Positions 42,416 to 50,161 of a stretch of DNA of 64,000 nt are shown piece by piece. The stretch is taken from positions 62,001-126,000 of the forward strand of contig JACKKD010000001.1 in NCBI GenBank assembly GCA_020637675.1. Reading direction: 5' to 3'. The DNA is from Paracoccaceae bacterium (GTDB taxonomy: Bacteria; Pseudomonadota; Alphaproteobacteria; Rhodobacterales; Rhodobacteraceae). Position 1 is the stretch's first letter. Every line of letters begins with the position of its first letter. The translations under genes were made by a program, and so were the position numbers. The notes below the pieces were generated by a model, which saw only the letters and a list, made by a program, of their open reading frames with translations, had not been told where the DNA came from and searched no databases.

Positions 42416-43192
42416 TCAGCCGAACTCGGCTCTCAGCGCCTCGACGATGCCCCTCGTGCAGACGTCGAGAAGAATCTCGCCCTTCTCGACCGAGGCCTGC
42501 TTGGGCGATGACAGCGTGCCGGAGGGCGGCGTCCATTCCGGCTTGACCGGATAGACGTCATAGGGCGGAAAGGTGGCCGGGGCGTGGTCCACCGCGCGGT
42601 CGAGTTGGACGAGATGCGGATGCAGCGCCAACATCAGCGAGGTTTCAAGCACCCCGCCATGCTCCACCGCCCAGCCGGGGAAGCCGTCGGGATAGAGTTT
42701 CGCGATCGCCTCCTCGTGGACGAAGTCCCAGTAGGAGAGCACGACGACCTTGAGGTCGGTGATCCCGTCCCAGCGCAGCTCGCGCAAGGCAAGGTCGATG
42801 CCCTCGATGATGAACCAGGAATTCTCGTAATGCCCGTTCACGAGGCAGAGCTTGCGCACCCCGTGCCGCGCGAATTCCTTGACCACGTCCTTCAGCGCGG
42901 CCACCAGCGTGGCGCCGTCAAGGCTCGTCGTCCCGGGCAGGTGGTTGCCGCCGCCGGACTTCTGGTGCGACTTGTAGCCGTAGGTGAAGGGCGGCGCGAC
43001 GAGGGCACCGGTTGCGAGCGCGACGCGGCGGGCAAACTCGGTCGGCAGGAGCACATCGACATGCAGCGGCATGTGGTGGCCATGCTGTTCCATCGCGCCG
43101 ATGGGAATGAGGATGGGGGTCTGTCCGTTCCTGACGGCCGCGTCGTAATCCGGCCAGGTCAGTTCGGAGGCGAAGGCGCTCGTTTTCGGCAT
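42416..43192 (-). CDS. Creatininase (creatinine amidohydrolase)
   Basis: A 258-residue enzyme interconverting creatinine and creatine. Metal ligands match the Pseudomonas enzyme: Glu35 and His37 in MEQHGHH, Asp46 in VDVLLP, His121 and Glu123 in NGHYENSWF. The YGYKSHQKSGGGNHLPGTTSLDG and DLALRELR...KVVVLSYWDFV stretches are characteristic, which separates it from MftE or other creatininase-family amidases. It is divergent from the LysR gene and convergent with creatinase. Together they turn creatinine into sarcosine and urea. Confidence 0.94.
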   Translation of the reverse strand: MPKTSAFASELTWPDYDAAVRNGQTPILIPIGAMEQHGHHMPLHVDVLLPTEFARRVALATGALVAPPFTYGYKSHQKSGGGNHLPGTTSLDGATLVAALKDVVKEFARHGVRKLCLVNGHYENSWFIIEGIDLALRELRWDGITDLKVVVLSYWDFVHEEAIAKLYPDGFPGWAVEHGGVLETSLMLALHPHLVQLDRAVDHAPATFPPYDVYPVKPEWTPPSGTLSSPKQASVEKGEILLDVCTRGIVEALRAEFG

Positions 43193-43251
43193 TGTGGCCT
43201 CTTTGACTGAACTCGTCCGAAACTAGCTTGCTGCCCGGCCATCAAGAAAAT

Positions 43252-43278
43252 AGATTGTCGCAATCTTTCGATTTCAGG
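43252..43278. promoter_or_regulatory. Creatinine-cluster element, copy C (creatininase/LysR divergent promoter)
   Basis: AATC (43262-43265), TTTC, GATTT (43270-43274), then CAGG repeats the AATC-N4-GATTTC pattern of copies A and B. It overlaps a perfect inverted repeat, AGATTG-TCG-CAATCT (43252-43266). Its position just before the LysR start suggests autoregulation plus control of creatininase. Confidence 0.6.
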
Positions 43279-43287
43279 CGCAAATCC

Positions 43288-44181
43288 ATGGCCGCCCCGA
43301 CCAACTTTCCGACCGACCTTCTGCGCACCTTCATCGCGGTGGTGGAGCTTGGCGGGCATTCCAAGGCCGGGGCGTTCCTCGGCCGCAGCCAGCCGGCGAT
43401 CTCGCTGCAGATCAGGCGGCTGGAAGAGTTGGTCCGCGCGCCGCTCCTGTCGCAGGAGGGTCGCACGATCCTGCCGACGCCCGCGGGCGAGGCGCTCCTG
43501 AGCTACGCACGCGAGATGATCCGGATCAACGACGAGGCGGTGGGATATTTCCACCGCTCCGACAAGACCGGGGTTCTGCGGATCGGCCTGCCGACCGACT
43601 ATTCGGTTGCCTTTCTGCAAAGCGCCTTGACCAACTTCATCAGGAACCATCCCGAGGTGGAACTCGAGATTCATTGCGACCTGAGCCGCGAGCTTCATCG
43701 GGATCTGCGCGCGGACGAGCTCGACATCATCATCGCCATGATGCCGGCGGCGCGGATGCCCTATCTGTCCCGGGTCTGGACCGAGCACCCGATCTGGGCG
43801 GCCTCCGAGGGCTTCACGGACGTTGCCCAGCGGCCCCTTCCGCTCGGCGCGCATCCCGAAGGTTGCGACTACCGGGCGCGGATGATCCAGGCCCTCGACG
43901 CGGTGGAGCGGCGCTGGCGCATTGTCTACACCGGACCGGGAATTTCCGGGTTGCAGAACGCGGTTCTGAACGGGTTGTGCGTCACCGCGCTCACCAAGGC
44001 CACGATGTTGCCGGGAATGCGGGCCCTTGGCGAGGCGGACGGAATGCCGGCGCTGGAGCCGCTGCGGGTCGGCTTGTTCTACAAGCATCCCCGCCTGTCG
44101 GCAGCGGGCCTGCAGCTTGTCAGCGACCTGGTGGCTTGCCTCGACAGCGTCGGTTCGGGTGTCAGGCCGCTCCCACACTAG
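43288..44181 (+). CDS. LysR-family transcriptional regulator of the creatinine cluster
   Basis: A 297-residue LysR protein. It has an N-terminal winged helix (about residues 7-65: LLRTFIAVVELGGHSKAGAFLGRSQPAISLQIRRLEELV) and a C-terminal periplasmic-binding-protein-like effector domain (about 93-290). The ATG at 43288 starts just before the HTH. A longer in-frame start at 43228 would run into the operator. It is divergent from creatininase, between it and the ABC operon, so it is the likely regulator of all three promoters that carry AATC-N4-GATTTC. The inducer is presumably creatinine, creatine or sarcosine. Confidence 0.88.
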   Translation: MAAPTNFPTDLLRTFIAVVELGGHSKAGAFLGRSQPAISLQIRRLEELVRAPLLSQEGRTILPTPAGEALLSYAREMIRINDEAVGYFHRSDKTGVLRIGLPTDYSVAFLQSALTNFIRNHPEVELEIHCDLSRELHRDLRADELDIIIAMMPAARMPYLSRVWTEHPIWAASEGFTDVAQRPLPLGAHPEGCDYRARMIQALDAVERRWRIVYTGPGISGLQNAVLNGLCVTALTKATMLPGMRALGEADGMPALEPLRVGLFYKHPRLSAAGLQLVSDLVACLDSVGSGVRPLPH

Positions 44182-44400
44182 CCTTCCCGCGCCGGCGAAG
44201 TGCGCTCGGCGGGGACTTCCGGTCCCTCCCGGCGCGCATCCTTGACACTCCCGGACCGGCCGGTCGACCACGCGAGCAGCCGTCGCGGCAGGCATAACGC
44301 GGACAAATCGAGCGATTTCAAGAACCGATTTTGGCCTTGACGCCGCTTGCCGTAGCGTTGCGGACATAATTCAGGCTGTCATGTGCACAGGGAGAGAGAC
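44182..44400 (+). other. Promoter region of the creatinine-cluster ABC operon
   Basis: 219 bp between the LysR gene and the binding-protein gene. It contains element copy B at 44304-44325, then TTGACG (44337-44342) and an AGGGAGAG ribosome-binding site. No -10 hexamer fits TTGACG at normal spacing, consistent with an activator-dependent promoter. A further CGATTTT at 44326-44332 may extend the element. Confidence 0.45.
44304..44325 (+). promoter_or_regulatory. Creatinine-cluster element, copy B (ABC operon promoter)
   Basis: AAATC (44305-44309), GAGC, GATTT (44314-44318), in which AAATCG-AG-CGATTT is a perfect inverted repeat. The 22-bp element differs from copy A at only four positions, three of them in the central spacer. 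It lies about 76 bp before the binding-protein ATG. Confidence 0.6.
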
Positions 44401-45525
44401 ATGTCAGAACGTCACGCAGGGACCGGTGGCCTTACCCGCAGATCCCTTCTCGCAACCGGCGCCGCGGTACTCGCTACGCCGATGCTGTCGCGCCGCGCCT
44501 TCGCCGCGCCGACCGAGCTCACGATGCTCGCGTGGTACGGCCACGCCGAGCCCGACATCGTCGCCGAGTTCGAGGCCGAGAACAACGTCAAGTTCGTCCC
44601 GAAGTACTATACCGGCGGCGACAACATGCTGGGGCTGATCTCGCAGTCGCCGGTCGGAACCTTCGACGTGATCCTGTCGGATGCCGAGTATGTCCAGGCG
44701 CTGAACGAGGCGGGATACGTCGAGGAACTCGACCCGAACGACTATGCGCTCGCCGACTACTTCCCCGAATTCCAGAACTTCCCCGGCAACTGGAGCGACG
44801 GCAAGCTCTTCTCGCTCGTGACCCGGTTCGGCTTCCTCGGCGTCGCCTACAACACCGATGCGCTGACTGAGGCCGAAGCGTCGAGCTACAACATCTTCTG
44901 GGACGAGAAACTCAAGGGCAAGGTCGGGCATTTCGACTGGCACCTGCCCAACCTCGGCCAGATCAGCCTCCTGAACGGCAATGCCAATCCCTATGACATC
45001 GACGAGGCGGCCTGGTCCGCCGTGAAGGACAAGACCATGTCGCTGCGTCCGCAGATTGGCGGCTTCTTCGACTATGGCGGCACCTTCTCGTCGCTGAACG
45101 ATGGCCAGATGCTGGCCTTCGCCGGCATCGGCGACTGGATCACCGGCGTTCTGGAAAAGAACGGTGCCAAGGTCCGCTCCACGATCCCGGAGGAAGGCGG
45201 CCTGCAGTGGTCGGAATGCTTCTCGATCGGCAAGGGCTCGCAGAAGGCCGAACTGGCGAAGAAGTGGATCCAGTACATCACTTCCGCGAAGGGCCAGGCG
45301 AAATCCGCGAACATGGCCGCCTACCCGGCGCTCATCCCCAACCAGAAGGGCTGGGAAGTGCTGCAGGCGGAGAACCCCGCCGAGGCCAAGCGCCAGGGCA
45401 TGACCAAGGACGAAGGCAACGTGATCGACATGATCCGCGCCGGCCGCATCAAGTACCGGCAGTGGCCGATCCAGCAGAGCCTCGAGGACTGGAACGACTT
45501 CTGGTCCGAGTACAAGGGCGCCTGA
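44401..45525 (+). CDS. ABC transporter substrate-binding protein (PotD/PotF-like, Tat-exported)
   Basis: A 374-residue extracellular solute-binding protein of the spermidine/putrescine class. The N-terminus has a twin-arginine signal (TRRSLLATGAAVLATPML, Arg13-Arg14) with cleavage near AFA at about residue 35. The mature part begins LTMLAWYGHAEPDIVAEFEAENNVKF. The start ATG at 44401 follows an AGGGAGAG site. It is the first gene of an SBP-permease-permease-ATPase operon within the creatinine cluster, so its ligand is inferred to be creatinine, creatine or another guanidino compound rather than a polyamine. This is context inference only. Confidence 0.88.
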   Translation: MSERHAGTGGLTRRSLLATGAAVLATPMLSRRAFAAPTELTMLAWYGHAEPDIVAEFEAENNVKFVPKYYTGGDNMLGLISQSPVGTFDVILSDAEYVQALNEAGYVEELDPNDYALADYFPEFQNFPGNWSDGKLFSLVTRFGFLGVAYNTDALTEAEASSYNIFWDEKLKGKVGHFDWHLPNLGQISLLNGNANPYDIDEAAWSAVKDKTMSLRPQIGGFFDYGGTFSSLNDGQMLAFAGIGDWITGVLEKNGAKVRSTIPEEGGLQWSECFSIGKGSQKAELAKKWIQYITSAKGQAKSANMAAYPALIPNQKGWEVLQAENPAEAKRQGMTKDEGNVIDMIRAGRIKYRQWPIQQSLEDWNDFWSEYKGA

Positions 45526-45598
45526 GCCCGACGCGGGCCGGCGGACGCTCCCCCGCCGGCCCCTTCCCTTCCTTGACATCGACCGGGGATTACTTCGA

Positions 45599-46444
45599 AT
45601 GCGAAGACCGTTGACCCTTTATGGTCTGACCTTCTCGTTGCCGCTCCTGATCTGGCAGCTCCTCTTCTTCGTGTTTCCGCTGGTCTTCCTTGTCGCGCTC
45701 AGCTTCTGGACGGTGAAGAACTTCCGGATGCAGCCGGATTTCGACACCGTGAACTGGGTGACGATCTACGGCCGGTCCGTCTTCTGGCAGGCCTATGGCA
45801 CCACGCTCGCCATGGCCGCCTTCGCGGCCGCCCTGGTCAGCGTTCTCGCCTTTCCCTGCGCCTACGCGATCGCCTTCAAGCTCTCGGAGACGGCGCGCCG
45901 CTGGGCCGTGTTCCTCATGGTGATCCCGTTCTTCACGAGCTATCTCGTGCGCGTCTATTCCTGGCAGATCTTCCTTTCGGACGCCGGCATCATCAACGTG
46001 ATGCTCGGCTGGATCGGTCTTGGCCCCTACGGTCTTCTGAACACCGTCGGCGCGACGATGATCGGCTACCTGACGCTGACCTTCCCGCTTGTGGTCCTCC
46101 TCCAGCTCTTCAGCCTCGTCTTCATCGACCGGACCCTGGTCGAGGCCGCGCACAACCTGCGGTGCGGGCGGCTGAGGACGGTCTTCGAGGTCATCATCCC
46201 CTCGGCGCGTGTCGGCCTCGTCATCGCCGCGCTCTTTGCCTTCATCCTCTGCTTCGGCGACTTCGTCAGCCCCATCTACCTTGGCGGCGGCGACCCGACG
46301 ACGCTTTCCATCCTCATTACCGACACCACGAAGTCCGGCCAGCAATGGCCCCGCGCGGCGGTGATCGCGCTGACCATGATCGGCACGCTTCTGGTCGTGG
46401 CCTTCGCCGCCGTCCGCTTTGCCTACAAGGGGCGCACGAAATGA
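45599..46444 (+). CDS. ABC transporter permease (PotB-like)
   Basis: A 281-residue inner-membrane permease with six predicted helices (LPLLIWQLLFFVFPLVFLVAL is the first). The EAA loop LVEAAHNLRCGRLRTVFEVIIPSARVG contacts the ATPase. It belongs to the polyamine/opine type with FGDFVSPIYLGGG near the C-terminus. Its stop overlaps the start of the second permease (ATGA). It forms the heteromeric channel for the binding protein at 44401. Confidence 0.9.
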   Translation: MRRPLTLYGLTFSLPLLIWQLLFFVFPLVFLVALSFWTVKNFRMQPDFDTVNWVTIYGRSVFWQAYGTTLAMAAFAAALVSVLAFPCAYAIAFKLSETARRWAVFLMVIPFFTSYLVRVYSWQIFLSDAGIINVMLGWIGLGPYGLLNTVGATMIGYLTLTFPLVVLLQLFSLVFIDRTLVEAAHNLRCGRLRTVFEVIIPSARVGLVIAALFAFILCFGDFVSPIYLGGGDPTTLSILITDTTKSGQQWPRAAVIALTMIGTLLVVAFAAVRFAYKGRTK

Positions 46445-47274
46445 GCGACAGGGACTCCGCCAGCATCAACCGCAACCGGGCCGTGGACCTGGCGCTCAAG
46501 GTCTACATCGTCCTCGGCTATGCCTTCGTCTTCGCGCCGATCGCGGCAAGCTTCGTCTTCTCCCTCAACTCCGACCGCTTTCCCTCGATCCCGCTCGGGA
46601 ATTTCTCGCTCGAATGGTATCAGGCCGTGGCCTCCGACCCGCTGGTCTGGTCGGGCCTGCGCAACACGCTCCTGGTCGGGATAACAGTGGGCGTGATCGC
46701 CACGGCGCTCGGCTTCGGCGCGGCCTACACCGACTACCGTTACAGGTTCTTCGGCAAGCAGGTCTATCTCGCGCTGGCGCTGATCCCGCCGACAATCCCG
46801 GTCGTCATCCTCGGTCTTGCCATGCTCGCCTACCTGTCGCGCATCAGCCTTTCGGGCAACGCGCTGTCGGTCATCATTGCCCATGTCGTGATCTGCGCAC
46901 CCTTCGCCATGGCGATCATCCGGCTGCGGCTCAGCCAGATGGACCCCGACCTCGAAGCCGCGGCCTGGAACCTCGGCGCCTCGGAATGGGCCGCCATGCG
47001 CCACGTCATCGTGCCCTTCACCAAGCCCGCGATCTTCGGCGCGCTCTTCATCACGATGGCGGTCTCCTTCGACGAGTTTGCCATCGCCTGGTTCGTCTCG
47101 GGCCTGAACGAGACGCTGCCCGTCAAGGTGCTCGGCTTCCTGCAGGGCCAGGTGAGCCCGCGGATCAACGCAATCGGCACCTTTGTCTTTGTCACATCCA
47201 TGACGCTCGTGATCCTGGCGCAGATCCTGCTGACCGGCCGCGGCGCGCAGATCCGCCCGGCCGCGGACGAATAG
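46441..47274 (+). CDS. ABC transporter permease (PotC-like)
   Basis: A 277-residue membrane protein with six predicted helices, starting at the ATGA overlap with the first permease. The EAA loop is LEAAAWNLGASEWAAMRHVIVPFTKPAIFG, and SFDEFAIAWFVSG is typical of PotC-type subunits. Completes the channel of the importer. A 9-bp gap with AGGAGCG leads to the ATPase gene. Confidence 0.9.
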   Translation: MSDRDSASINRNRAVDLALKVYIVLGYAFVFAPIAASFVFSLNSDRFPSIPLGNFSLEWYQAVASDPLVWSGLRNTLLVGITVGVIATALGFGAAYTDYRYRFFGKQVYLALALIPPTIPVVILGLAMLAYLSRISLSGNALSVIIAHVVICAPFAMAIIRLRLSQMDPDLEAAAWNLGASEWAAMRHVIVPFTKPAIFGALFITMAVSFDEFAIAWFVSGLNETLPVKVLGFLQGQVSPRINAIGTFVFVTSMTLVILAQILLTGRGAQIRPAADE

Positions 47275-47283
47275 GAGCGAAAC

Positions 47284-48378
47284 ATGAAGAACGACACGCT
47301 GGTCTCCTTCGAGGGTGTTGTGAAGCGGTTCGGCGATTTCGTCGCCGTCAAGCGGATGGACTTCGAGATCGGCAAGGGCGAGTTCCTTGCCCTCATGGGC
47401 TCGTCGGGCTGCGGCAAGACGACGACGCTGAGGATGCTTGCCGGGCTGGAAGCCCCAAGCGAGGGGATGATCCGCCTTTCCGGCAAGCCGATCAACGACC
47501 TGCCCACCTGGAGCCGCGACACGCCGATGGTCTGGCAGAGCCTCGCGCTCTTCCCCTTCCTCAACGTCGTCGAGAACGTCGAGTTCGCGCTGAAGATGCG
47601 CGGCGTCGGCAAGGCGGAGCGGCGGCGGCGGGCCGAGCAATGGCTCGACCGCATGCAGATTTCCGAGTTCGCCGGGCGCAACATCTCGCAACTCTCGGGC
47701 GGTCAGCGCCAGCGCGTCGCGCTCGCCCGGTCGCTCGTCGTGGAACCCGAGATCCTGTTGCTGGACGAACCGCTTTCGGCGCTCGACGCGGCATTGAAGG
47801 TGCGGATGCAGTCGGTCCTGAAGAACCTCCAGCGCGAGACCGGGATCACCTTCGTCTATGTCACCCACAGCCAGTCCGAGGCCTTCTCGATGGCCGACCG
47901 GGTGGTGATCATGAGCCGCGGCCAGATCGAACAGATCGGCACCCCGCAGGAAATCTACCGCACCCCGCGGACCCGGTTCGTCGCCGACTTCCTCGGCTCC
48001 TCCAACATCTTCACCGGAAAGGTCACGGCGTCGGACGACGGCGGCGTCGTACTCGATACGGCGTCGGGTCCGCTGCGGCTGAAATCCGACGAACGCCACG
48101 TCGTCACCCCGGGCCAGACCGCGACCCTGACCGTCCTCGACACGCGGACGAACCTCGCCGTGACCAAGCCCGACGGGCCGGTGAACGCGATCCCCGTCCG
48201 CATGATCGGGGAGGAGTTCATCGGCGCCACGGCCACGATCTACCTGGAGACCGGCACCGGACAGGAGATCCGGGTCCAGAAAAGCCATGAAGAACTGGCG
48301 GGCATTCCGCTGGAGATCGGCCAGGAGCTCTTCGCCTGGTGGGCACACACGGATGGCCATCTTGTCACCGAGGACTAG
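47284..48378 (+). CDS. ABC transporter ATP-binding protein (PotA-like)
   Basis: A 364-residue ATPase with Walker A MGSSGCGKTTT (about 39-49), a Q-loop reading VWQSLALFPFLNV, signature LSGGQRQRVALARSL, Walker B EILLLDEPLSALDA, H-loop VTHSQSEA and a C-terminal TOBE domain (about 275-360). The Q-loop and H-loop differ slightly from the common FQ and THDQ. It completes the four-gene importer. The TOBE-2 domain is typical of polyamine/iron-type systems. Downstream lies the GlxA-type regulator after a 392-bp leader. Confidence 0.92.
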   Translation: MKNDTLVSFEGVVKRFGDFVAVKRMDFEIGKGEFLALMGSSGCGKTTTLRMLAGLEAPSEGMIRLSGKPINDLPTWSRDTPMVWQSLALFPFLNVVENVEFALKMRGVGKAERRRRAEQWLDRMQISEFAGRNISQLSGGQRQRVALARSLVVEPEILLLDEPLSALDAALKVRMQSVLKNLQRETGITFVYVTHSQSEAFSMADRVVIMSRGQIEQIGTPQEIYRTPRTRFVADFLGSSNIFTGKVTASDDGGVVLDTASGPLRLKSDERHVVTPGQTATLTVLDTRTNLAVTKPDGPVNAIPVRMIGEEFIGATATIYLETGTGQEIRVQKSHEELAGIPLEIGQELFAWWAHTDGHLVTED

Positions 48379-48770
48379 GGCCGGCATGGCCGCAGGCCGC
48401 CTGGCAGGCTCTGGCCGGCCCCTCGGTCTCACTGCGCCGCAGTGTGGACGCCTCATGCCCCTCGCGCTGGATGCCGCCTCCGCGGGTCCTGCCTTGTCGC
48501 TGGCAACGTTCGGTCTCAGCCAGGACCAGATCGACGCGGTCCCCGTCGCGGTTGCGTTTGCCCCGCGGTCCCCGGCGGCGCTCCAGCGCCTGCGCAGGGC
48601 ACTGGTCCGGCTCCTCCGTCCGGGGTATGTTCCGGAGGAGGACCGCCGCACCTGGTCGCGCGAGCATCTCATCGTCGCGCCGGGCGCAGGTGCGGCACCG
48701 GGCCGGAACGACCGGCCGTGAGGATGATGGACCGATGCTTCGGCGGGACGACGCGGGAAAGGTCGCGACA
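48379..48770 (+). other. Leader region of the GlxA-type gene, duplicated at 54484
   Basis: 392 bp between the ATPase and the regulator. From about 48450 to 48737 it is clearly similar to 54484-54777, including near-identical blocks at 48498-48560 and 48680-48725. A small reading frame beginning ATG at 48455 and ending at 48721 (88 residues, LATFGLSQDQIDAVPVAVAF inside) is open here but frameshifted in the copy. Whether it is translated is unknown. Four of seven base differences across its best-conserved 20 codons are synonymous. Confidence 0.5.
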
Positions 48771-49799
48771 ATGCTCGACATGAGCGGGGCGCTCGTTCCG
48801 CTCGGCGCTGCCTACTATCCCGTCGGTGACGTCCAGAAGACAAAGAGCTATGCCTTCCTGCTCCTGAAGGACTTCACCCTCCTCGCCTTCAGCGCCGCGA
48901 TCGAGCCCTTCCGCATTGCCAACCAGCTCTCGCAGAAACCGCTCTACCGATGGTGCGTCGTTTCCGAGGACGGAAGGCCGGTGCGCAGTTCCTCAGGGGT
49001 AGAGATTGCCGCCGATGCGGCGCTCGCCTCAGTGGACCGCGACACGGTCCTCTTCGCCTGCTCGGGCAATCTCGCAGGGGGCTATCCCTCGAAATCCACC
49101 CTCGCCTTCCTGCACAGGCACTTCCGCACCGGCGGAACGGTCGGCGGGATCTGCACGGGCGCCGTCTCGCTCGCGCAGGCGGGGCTCCTCGAAGGACGCG
49201 CCTTCACGCTGCACTGGGAGTGCCACCCCGGTTTTGTCGAGCTGTTCCCCCGTCTCCCGCCGAGCAAGCGCCGGTTCGAGGCCGACAAGCGAATCCTCAC
49301 CTGCGGCGGTGGCGCCGCGGCAGCCGACATGGCAATCTCGATCATCCGCAAGGACCACGGCGATGCCTTCGCCACCGTCGTTGCGGACATGTGCCTTCTC
49401 AGGGACGATGCCGGCGCGAACCTCGGCCAGCGGACCTCGATCGGCGCCGCGCTCCACACCCGCAATCCCGGGCTGATCGAGATCGTGAAGCTGATGACCG
49501 ACAACGTCGAGACGCCGCTGTCCATGGCCGAGCTCGCCGAAAAGGTCGGCTACACCAAGCGCCACATCGAGCGGCAGTTCCAGCGCTGTCTCGGCGTGAC
49601 GCCGGCACGGTTCTACCAGAACCTGCGTCTCGATGTCGCCCGCGGCCTTGTCACCGAGACGAACATGACCCTCTTCGAGATCGCCGCCGCCTGCGGCTTC
49701 AACTCAAAGTCCTATTTCGCCAAGACCTTCGCCCGGCGGTTCGGACACCCGCCGAGCCGCGTCCATCACCGGCGCCGCGCGACCGGCGAAAGGGCCTGA
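48771..49799 (+). CDS. GlxA-family transcriptional regulator (DJ-1/PfpI-AraC)
   Basis: A 342-residue regulator. The N-terminal class-I amidotransferase-like domain (about 20-190) contains GGICTGAVSLAQAGLLEGRAFTLHW. The C-terminal AraC-type double helix-turn-helix (about 230-330) is LSMAELAEKVGYTKRHIERQFQRCLGVTPARFYQNLRLDVARGLV. This family includes activators of carnitine, betaine, arginine and sarcosine/creatine breakdown (CdhR/GbdR/ArgR types). ATG 48771 is preceded by GGAAAGG. ATG 48735 is an alternative. It probably controls part of the creatine-to-glycine route. A broken copy lies at 54484-55034. Confidence 0.88.
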   Translation: MLDMSGALVPLGAAYYPVGDVQKTKSYAFLLLKDFTLLAFSAAIEPFRIANQLSQKPLYRWCVVSEDGRPVRSSSGVEIAADAALASVDRDTVLFACSGNLAGGYPSKSTLAFLHRHFRTGGTVGGICTGAVSLAQAGLLEGRAFTLHWECHPGFVELFPRLPPSKRRFEADKRILTCGGGAAAADMAISIIRKDHGDAFATVVADMCLLRDDAGANLGQRTSIGAALHTRNPGLIEIVKLMTDNVETPLSMAELAEKVGYTKRHIERQFQRCLGVTPARFYQNLRLDVARGLVTETNMTLFEIAAACGFNSKSYFAKTFARRFGHPPSRVHHRRRATGERA

Positions 49800-50161
49800 T
49801 GCCCCGGCGCGGCATCGGTGCGGGCCGCTCCCGGCACCCAGGCGCGGCCCGATCCGGTCGTTCGGGCAAGAAGCGGTCCCCTGCCCGATGCCCGGATGCC
49901 TCCCTCCCCGACGCCATCGCGCCGTGCCAGACCCCGGCTGTCAAAGCCCGAGGAAACCGAAGGAGGCATAGATCACTGAGGTTGCGATCTTCGGTGGGCA
50001 GCCAGGTCATAACGACCGTGATCTTCCATTCCCCCTTTGGGACGGATATCGTCTTCTTGCACGCGCGTACCCTGGGTCGAATACCGATTGCCGATCGGCG
50101 AACGAGACATGTTGATGAGAGTGGCCGGCTTGATCCGACTTCCCCTTGAGTACGCCAAGGG
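49800..50161. other. Intergenic region after the GlxA-type gene
   Basis: 362 bp. The first ~105 bp (49800-49905) are the 3' flank shared almost exactly with the duplicate at 54936-55034. The rest has lower G+C and is A/T-richer near 50020-50130, probably the promoter of the glycosyltransferase gene. No small gene or RNA is evident. Confidence 0.4.

Noticed and set aside
46419..48843. Long overlapping frames on both strands over the ABC permease and ATPase genes
   Set aside because: They are shadows of three well-supported ABC genes. Composition is Arg/Ala/Pro-rich and no motifs are present.
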